NCBI GenBank assembly: GCA_949285915.1
Contig: CASDZW010000007.1
Location: 1 to 64,000 of the forward strand
Origin: an uncultured Collinsella sp.
Lineage (GTDB): Bacteria; Actinomycetota; Coriobacteriia; Coriobacteriales; Coriobacteriaceae
Length of the DNA stretch: 64,000 bases
Reading direction: 5' to 3'
Position 1 is the stretch's first letter. Every line of letters starts with the position of its first letter. Position numbers and translations under genes: made by a program. The notes under the pieces are model-generated. The model did not search any database. It saw nothing but the letters and a program-made list of their open reading frames with translations, and was not told where the DNA came from. This document shows positions 59,413-64,000 of the stretch, one piece after another.

Positions 59413-60335
59413 CGCTGTCTGCGAGTTTTGGCGCATGGAATGCCGCCGTGCTGATGGATGCCGCCGACGCCATGAGAAGGGATTGGCGCGCTGCGGTTGC
59501 CAGAGGAAAGATGGCCGCTCGCATCGCTGTTTGTCGGTTGGGTGCTGCCCTTCCGGTCCCCGCGCTGTGGGCGACGACGGTGGACGGCTGCGCCGACGAG
59601 CTTCTCCGTGTGCTTGGTCGCGACGCGGAAGGTGCGGTTGCGGATCGCGCGTTTGCCCGCGGAGCGCTTGAGGCAAGCGTTTGCGCGGGAGCTCTCGCCG
59701 GTGCAGTTATCTCACTATCCCCCCTGGGAATTCCTGTGGGCGCGGCGCTCCCGCTCGGGTGGTGCGCCGCCCGTGCGGCGCGCCGAGGGCGTGAGCGGCG
59801 CCAGGCGTTGGAGAGCGCCATGCCCGAGGCGTTTCAGGCGCTGGCGATCTCGCTGGGGTCGGGGCACTCTCTGGCACAGGCCTTGCGCTTTGTGGGCAAC
59901 CATGCACAAGAGCCTGTTCGGTCTGAGTTTCTGCAGGCGTCGCTCGAGATATCCTGCGGTCTTTCTGCCACAGACGCCCTCAACGGCCTTCTCGAGCGCC
60001 TGCCGGCACCGGGGATGGACCTCGTCTCGAGTGCACTCGTTGTTTCCCAGCGCACGGGCGCGCCGCTTAAGGACCTTCTTGCGAGCGCGGCATCGATGGT
60101 GGGAGAGCGTATAGAGCTCGCTCGGCGGCTCGAGGTCAAGACCGCTCAAGCGCGGTTGTCCGCGCGCCTCGTCGGCGTCATGCCTGTGGCGATGATGGCG
60201 GCACTTACCCTGCTCTCGTCGGATTTTCGTGCGGGCGCGGCATCGCCCGGAGGGGCTCTTGCTATAGCCGTGGCCATGGCGCTTGACGTGTGCGCCTGGC
60301 TTCTCATCAGGCGAATCATGGAGGTGAGGGTGTGA
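59385..60335 (+). CDS. tadB: Tad pilus inner-membrane platform protein TadB
   Basis: Platform protein of the T2SS-F (GspF-like) family, 316 aa. The F domain lies at about residues 140-265: M-P-E-A-F-Q-A-L-A-I-S-L-G-S-G-H-S-L-A-Q-A-L, then L-S-A-T-D-A-L-N-G-L-L-E-R-L-P. Membrane segments precede (about 5-25, 95-125) and follow it (about 265-310). The start at 59385, after AAGGAGGTGGAGC, overlaps the end of cpaF. The in-frame ATG at 59307 is rejected. Its stop overlaps the tadC start. Confidence 0.9.
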   Translation: MEAILPCFIALSASFGAWNAAVLMDAADAMRRDWRAAVARGKMAARIAVCRLGAALPVPALWATTVDGCADELLRVLGRDAEGAVADRAFARGALEASVCAGALAGAVISLSPLGIPVGAALPLGWCAARAARRGRERRQALESAMPEAFQALAISLGSGHSLAQALRFVGNHAQEPVRSEFLQASLEISCGLSATDALNGLLERLPAPGMDLVSSALVVSQRTGAPLKDLLASAASMVGERIELARRLEVKTAQARLSARLVGVMPVAMMAALTLLSSDFRAGAASPGGALAIAVAMALDVCAWLLIRRIMEVRV

Positions 60336-60970
60336 TGGTCGATTCGACTGCCATTTTAGCGGCAACGGGAACTTCAGCTGCGATTTCGGTCGCCTTTGCG
60401 ACATCCTGGCCTCTTGCCGACCGTCTGTGGTTGATGGAGCTCCTCGGGCAGGTCCGCACCTCTTTAACGGAGCGGGTGCGCATCCTCGAGAGGTCGGTCC
60501 GTGAGCGCAAGCAGCGAGCGGCTCCGGTGACCACGCTTTCCGAGGCATCGGAGATGATCGATGTCGTCAACCTCGGCCTGTCCGCGGGACTGTCGTTTGA
60601 CGCATCGCTCGAACTCTATTGCGCATCGCGCGACTCCCCCTTGGCAGCTGCGCTCGAGGAGGCACTGCTTTCTTGGCGCATAGGCGCCGGTACCCGAGAG
60701 GAGGAGCTCACGCGCGTCGCTCGCCGCTGTCGGCTCAAGGTGCTTGAAACCTTTGCCATCGCAGTCTCCGAGGCGTTGCTGTTGGGGGCTCCCTTGACCG
60801 AGACGCTCTCCGCTCAAAGCCGGGAAATCAGATCGGCGCATCGCGCCGAGGTGGAGCGTCAGATAGAACGTGCACCGGTAAAGCTTCTCATACCCACCGG
60901 CACGCTCATTCTCCCGGCGCTGTTGCTGTCTATATTGGGCCCGTTCGCTGCGGCGAGCGGCATGTGGTAA
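60335..60970 (+). CDS. tadC: Tad pilus inner-membrane platform protein TadC
   Basis: Second platform protein, 211 aa, shorter than typical TadC (about 290-320 aa). It has one membrane segment at the start (about 5-25), the T2SS-F domain (about 70-180; I-D-V-V-N-L-G-L-S-A-G-L-S-F-D-A-S-L-E-L) and a C-terminal hydrophobic segment with L-L-I-P-T-G-T-L-I-L-P-A-L-L-L. The upstream membrane pair found in longer TadC proteins is missing, but the frame is clean, so this is a compact form rather than a broken gene. ATG at 60335 overlaps the tadB stop (TGATG). GGAGGTGAGGG is the ribosome site. Confidence 0.88.
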   Translation: MVDSTAILAATGTSAAISVAFATSWPLADRLWLMELLGQVRTSLTERVRILERSVRERKQRAAPVTTLSEASEMIDVVNLGLSAGLSFDASLELYCASRDSPLAAALEEALLSWRIGAGTREEELTRVARRCRLKVLETFAIAVSEALLLGAPLTETLSAQSREIRSAHRAEVERQIERAPVKLLIPTGTLILPALLLSILGPFAAASGMW

Positions 60971-60980
60971 GGAGGACACC

Positions 60981-61232
60981 ATGGCTTGGAACATCGACGG
61001 ATTAACGGCCGTGCACGGAGCTGAGCGCATTGTAGCGCGCGCAGGTGACCTTGTGAGGCGTGCTCAGGCCTCGCTAAGGGAGCTTACTAGAGAGGAGAGC
61101 GCACAGGGCACCACCGAGTACGCCATCTTGGTCGGTGTGCTCGTCGTCATCGCGATCATCGCCATCGTTGCATTTCGTGACAAGGTGAGCGAACTCTGGC
61201 AGGCGATCTCAAGCGGCATCAACAGCCTGTGA
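60981..61232 (+). CDS. flp: Flp-type major pilin
   Basis: Small pilin subunit, 83 aa. A 40-residue hydrophilic leader, longer than most Flp leaders, precedes the conserved region A-Q-G-T-T-E-Y-A-I-L-V-G-V-L-V-V-I, which has the Glu-Tyr pair of Flp pilins. The likely prepilin-peptidase cleavage is after Gly in Q-G/T-T-E-Y, though the spacing from Gly to Glu is shorter than in classic Flp. The mature subunit would be about 40 residues, mostly one hydrophobic helix. No prepilin peptidase gene is in the window. AAGGAGG lies 6-7 bases before the ATG. Confidence 0.9.
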   Translation: MAWNIDGLTAVHGAERIVARAGDLVRRAQASLRELTREESAQGTTEYAILVGVLVVIAIIAIVAFRDKVSELWQAISSGINSL

Positions 61233-61792
61233 GCAGATTTCGCCGGGCGCGCCTCTCATCGAGGGCGCGCGGCATCGGCCTCGCGCTGCTCTTAGCGGTG
61301 TCGCTGTGTATCTCTTGGTGCCTTTTTGATCAAGAGCGCAGGGGCGAGGGGACTGCTCCCGCCGCGATTGAGAGCGATGCTGAGGTTGCTGCTCCGCAGG
61401 GGGAGGGTGCGTCGGACGGGGACACTCCTGCTGCGGGAAGTGTACCCGGTGGAGAGGTGGGAGGGGCGGCCGCGTCTCTTGCGACGTTTATGGACATCCT
61501 CGAGCGGGGTGACGTTCAGGATGCGATTGAAAAGGCCTCGACGAGCGTTTCTTGGAAGGAATCGAGGGACATCGTGGAGGCGGCGAGCGGGGTGCTGGAG
61601 AAGTATCGCGAGGTCGAATCAGTCGATCTGGTGACGAGCGGATACGTCGACCTCGCGGGAAATGTATGGGCGGCGCTCTTGAGTGACGGGAAGGGATGGG
61701 TGGACATGGTGACGATCGAGGCGGGGGAGAGCGATGAGGGGTCTACGGTCACGGTTGTGCGGCTCAGGGCGTCAGCGGCCCCCTCACTTTGA
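61229..61792 (+). CDS. Tad-locus membrane-anchored protein of unknown function
   Basis: A 187-aa protein starting with GTG that overlaps the flp stop by 4 bases. A basic N-terminus (R-F-R-R-A-R-L-S-S-R-A-R) and one membrane segment (about 16-33, ending C-I-S-W-C) precede a Gly/Glu/Asp-rich linker (35-85) and a small alpha/beta domain (about 85-187). I recognise no family. The Cys at the end of the membrane segment is not in a lipobox. Its fixed place between the pilin and the minor-pilin genes suggests an accessory role in pilus assembly. Confidence 0.75.
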   Translation: MSRFRRARLSSRARGIGLALLLAVSLCISWCLFDQERRGEGTAPAAIESDAEVAAPQGEGASDGDTPAAGSVPGGEVGGAAASLATFMDILERGDVQDAIEKASTSVSWKESRDIVEAASGVLEKYREVESVDLVTSGYVDLAGNVWAALLSDGKGWVDMVTIEAGESDEGSTVTVVRLRASAAPSL

Positions 61793-62006
61793 GAGGGGCG
61801 GCGATGTTGAGCGCCCCTTTCTGCTCGAAGATTCAGCCCAGGGGACGGTCGAGTACGCAATCGTTTTCTGCGCCTTTCTCGGCATGCTCGTTGTCCTCGG
61901 CCTGCTCTGGCAGACAGGCGCGGGAGGGGCGTTCGTCGCCCTTGCGTCCGAGGCTGCCTCCCATCAGTTCAACGGGCTGGGGGCGCTCGATATCGCGCTG
62001 TTTTGA
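61734..62006 (+). CDS. Small pilin-like (TadE/Flp-like) protein
   Basis: A 90-aa protein with one membrane helix: E-D-S-A-Q-G-T-V-E-Y-A-I-V-F-C-A-F-L-G, closely like the S-A-Q-G-T-T-E-Y-A-I block of the major pilin at 60981. The best start, 61734, has GGGGGAGA 3 bases ahead and overlaps the previous gene by 59 bases. Residues 1-33 before the helix are probably a leader. Possibly a minor pilin. Followed after 1 base by the tadE-type start. Confidence 0.7.
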   Translation: MRGLRSRLCGSGRQRPPHFERGGDVERPFLLEDSAQGTVEYAIVFCAFLGMLVVLGLLWQTGAGGAFVALASEAASHQFNGLGALDIALF

Positions 62007-62007
62007 G

Positions 62008-62484
62008 GTGTTCGGGGAGTGCAAAGCCCAGGCGACGGTGGAGGCGGCGCTTCTGTTGCCGAGTTTTCTCTTCGTGCTCTTGTTGGCGTTGCAGCCGGTG
62101 TGCCTGCTGTACACGCGCGCGGTTATGGAGGGGGCGGCAGCGGAGACCGCACGCCTTATGGTTACGGGCTCCGACGGGAGTGCAGAGGCATATCGCGCCT
62201 TCGCACTCCGTCGGCTCGCAGCCGTCCCTAACCTTGCGCTTTTCCACGAGGGAGGTCCCCTTGCCTGGGATATCGAGCTCTCTGCCGCATCCTCCGGGGC
62301 GGGAAAGGTCCGTGTTGAGATTGAGGGGGCGGTAAAACCGTTGCCCGTGTTGGGGGCATTTGCCGGGCTGTGGGGAGAGCGCAACGGGCAGGGAGACGTG
62401 CTGGTGAGGGTCGAGGTCTCTTACGAGGGGCGTCCGTCTTGGCTGGAGGGAAGCTATGAGACGTGGATCGCATCTTGGAGTTGA
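62008..62484 (+). CDS. tadE: TadE-like minor pilin
   Basis: Pseudopilin-type protein, 158 aa. It begins with GTG at 62008, one base after the previous stop, so translation is probably coupled. The TadE motif A-Q-A-T-V-E-A-A-L-L-L-P-S-F-L-F (about 8-23) has the conserved Glu. One membrane helix extends to about residue 35, followed by an extracellular domain with M-E-G-A-A-A-E-T-A-R-L-M. An alternative in-frame start further upstream would run through the preceding gene. Overlaps the tadG-like gene by 29 bases. Confidence 0.82.
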   Translation: MFGECKAQATVEAALLLPSFLFVLLLALQPVCLLYTRAVMEGAAAETARLMVTGSDGSAEAYRAFALRRLAAVPNLALFHEGGPLAWDIELSAASSGAGKVRVEIEGAVKPLPVLGAFAGLWGERNGQGDVLVRVEVSYEGRPSWLEGSYETWIASWS

Positions 62485-64000
62485 GCTGTTCATAGAGGAC
62501 GGCGCGTACACCACGGTTGCTGCCGCCGTTTCGATGCTGGTTGTGCTGACCTTGCTGTTCTCTGCGGCGACGGCGGTGTGGAGTGCGGCTCGGTCGAGTG
62601 AGGTGCAGGCGGCGGCAGATGCGACGGCGCTCGCCGGGGCGAACGTCGTATCCTCCTACCGCACCGCTGCGACGGTGGTCGATGCGGCTGTTCTCAGCAT
62701 GGGACTTGCCGGGTTCTGCACAACCGGGGCAGGGCTTGTCGGCCTCCTGATTCCGGGTGGCCAGGCGGCGGCGAAGAAGACCGTTGATGCTGGCATACGG
62801 ATGCTCGAGCTGAGAAACGACCTCGCCGCCTCCGCCTCAAAAGGCTTGTCCAAGCTGGAGGATGCCCTGCCCTATCTGGTGGCAGCGAACGGGACGCGCG
62901 TATGCGCGGCGCAGGGTTCAGAGGAGATAGCGTACACGGGAACGGCGATTGCCGCGCCGCGGGAGAGCGCATCGTCCTTTCCCGCTCTGGAGGGCTCGGG
63001 CGTCCCCACACAGGGGCTTAAGGAGACTTCGGAGCGCTTGGACGAGGCTGCCGCGGAGCTGGCACGCGCCGCAGAGGCGTCTGAAGACGCCAAGCGTGAG
63101 GCGTGGCTGGCTGATTGCGGAAAAGAAGGTGCGAATATGCAGGAGAGGGCCGCGAGCCTGTCGGGCCTCTCGGCAGCCGAGAACCCGGATTACGCGTCAA
63201 GCGTCACATGGAGCCCGCAGGTCGCCATCGACAGAACCCGAGCATATTACCGGTGGCGTCTTGAGCACAACGCGCCGGAGGGCGCCGGCACGGAGGCGGC
63301 TGCGGATGCGGCCGCGCGCGAGGCGTTTTACCGTTTTGCGCTGCAGGAGTTCGAAGACGCGCGCGTGGAAGAGGTTGACGGCGTCGTCGTTTCGACGGTG
63401 CCCCTGCTGCCCCGTAATACCGATGAGGTGCGAGCAAGTGAGCTGTACCGTGAGACGATCTGGCCCTCGAGCTATGAGGACGAGGGGCTTACCCTTCATT
63501 ACGGGTCGGCGTGCCCGGGTGCGACCGGCTCTTCGGGACCTTTGCTTGCCCTGTCCGCCACCGAGACCGGGGCGGCGCGCGAGTGCGAGGTCTGCCGCTT
63601 CGGCGTGGGTGACGTGGGCAAGACGCCCGCTGCATCCACCTCGATCGACAACGGCTACGAATATCATCTGCGCACGTTCACGCTGGCGCTTGAGGATTAC
63701 GTCGATTGTCGCAACGAGGAGCTCGCTCTCGAGAAGAAGGCGCGAGGGGAGGCAGAAGGCGCCGCGAGTGCGTTTGACGATGCGCTATCTGTGCTCGGCG
63801 GAAAGCGTCCCCGCATAGCACCTCCGGGTAGAAACGGTACGCTCGGGTTTGCGGTGACCGGTGAGTCCGCTACGCCCGCGGAGCTTACGAGCGCCTTTGC
63901 ACCGGGGACGCCTGTCGCATCGCGCGGGGCTGTGGCAGGTGCCGTTTTGGCTCCCGATAAAGCGACCGCCGAGAATAACGTGCTCTCAGAGTTTTTCAGT
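62456..64000 (+). CDS. TadG-like pilus protein (partial, runs off the window)
   Basis: At least 515 residues, open to the last base of the window. ATG at 62456 has GGAGGGAA 5 bases upstream. One membrane segment near residues 20-42 follows F-I-E-D-G-A-Y-T-T-V-A-A-A-V-S-M. The stretch V-Q-A-A-A-D-A-T-A-L-A-G-A matches the start of TadG/TadE-like proteins. The extracellular part is Ala/Glu-rich and partly coiled (about 175-240), and contains C-E-V-C near residue 380. No von Willebrand A motif is visible in the part seen. It overlaps tadE by 29 bases and is the last visible gene of the Tad operon. Confidence 0.75.
   Translation, partial: MRRGSHLGVELFIEDGAYTTVAAAVSMLVVLTLLFSAATAVWSAARSSEVQAAADATALAGANVVSSYRTAATVVDAAVLSMGLAGFCTTGAGLVGLLIPGGQAAAKKTVDAGIRMLELRNDLAASASKGLSKLEDALPYLVAANGTRVCAAQGSEEIAYTGTAIAAPRESASSFPALEGSGVPTQGLKETSERLDEAAAELARAAEASEDAKREAWLADCGKEGANMQERAASLSGLSAAENPDYASSVTWSPQVAIDRTRAYYRWRLEHNAPEGAGTEAAADAAAREAFYRFALQEFEDARVEEVDGVVVSTVPLLPRNTDEVRASELYRETIWPSSYEDEGLTLHYGSACPGATGSSGPLLALSATETGAARECEVCRFGVGDVGKTPAASTSIDNGYEYHLRTFTLALEDYVDCRNEELALEKKARGEAEGAASAFDDALSVLGGKRPRIAPPGRNGTLGFAVTGESATPAELTSAFAPGTPVASRGAVAGAVLAPDKATAENNVLSEFFS

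Overview
The window is high-GC DNA from a strict anaerobe of the Actinomycetota, most likely a Coriobacteriia gut bacterium close to Collinsella. This placement is an inference. It rests on the GatCAB amidotransferase, a phenylalanyl T-box leader in a high-GC genome, LPxTG-type sorting signals, a 2-hydroxyacyl-CoA dehydratase-activase giant protein, a Tad pilus locus, and an 80-bp palindromic repeat whose spurious translation I remember as common in Collinsella. About 52 protein genes and one tmRNA gene can be supported. No tRNA, rRNA, CRISPR array, insertion sequence or prophage was seen.

Layout. 1-5.7 kb: an AEC transporter, a 216-bp element with inverted ends, a secreted surface protein and a LytTR two-component operon whose kinase parts are spread over two proteins. 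5.8-9.4 kb: gatCAB. 9.8-11.4 kb: malQ. 11.7-17.7 kb: a complete five-gene peptide ABC transporter, bracketed by GGGGACGGG repeats. 18-20.6 kb: an AlbA_2 protein, a LysO-type exporter and a small protein. 20.7-21.1 kb: ssrA on the minus strand. 21.4-25 kb: a patatin phospholipase, rplM-rpsI, a glucose-type EIIA and nagB. 25-28 kb (minus strand): rlmA, a LysR regulator and an aquaporin. 28.2-30 kb: a ZIP transporter and a HAD phosphatase. 30.3-35.8 kb: a TetR regulator with a clear palindromic operator and the giant activase. 36-40 kb: T-box and pheST. 40-47 kb: a phospholipase C-like protein, a Na+/alanine symporter, pyk (minus strand) and a Ca2+-type P-ATPase. 47.4-53.8 kb: a more A+T-rich accessory block with three zinc-ribbon proteins, an XRE regulator and a 986-aa surface protein, bracketed by two inverted copies of the 80-bp palindrome. 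54.3-55.5 kb: rsgA. 55.9-64 kb: a Tad pilus operon (cpaB, cpaE, cpaF, tadB, tadC, flp, two small genes, tadE and a partial tadG-like gene).

How the genes work together. The housekeeping parts are protein synthesis (gatCAB, pheST, rplM-rpsI, rsgA, rlmA, ssrA). Nutrition is served by peptide uptake, amino-sugar catabolism (EIIA plus nagB), alpha-glucan turnover, alanine uptake and pyruvate kinase. The most unusual content is the split histidine kinase with a textbook LytTR operator upstream, the surface protein with an internal sorting signal followed by a second signal peptide, the zinc-ribbon operon, and several families of dispersed palindromic repeats placed at operon borders.
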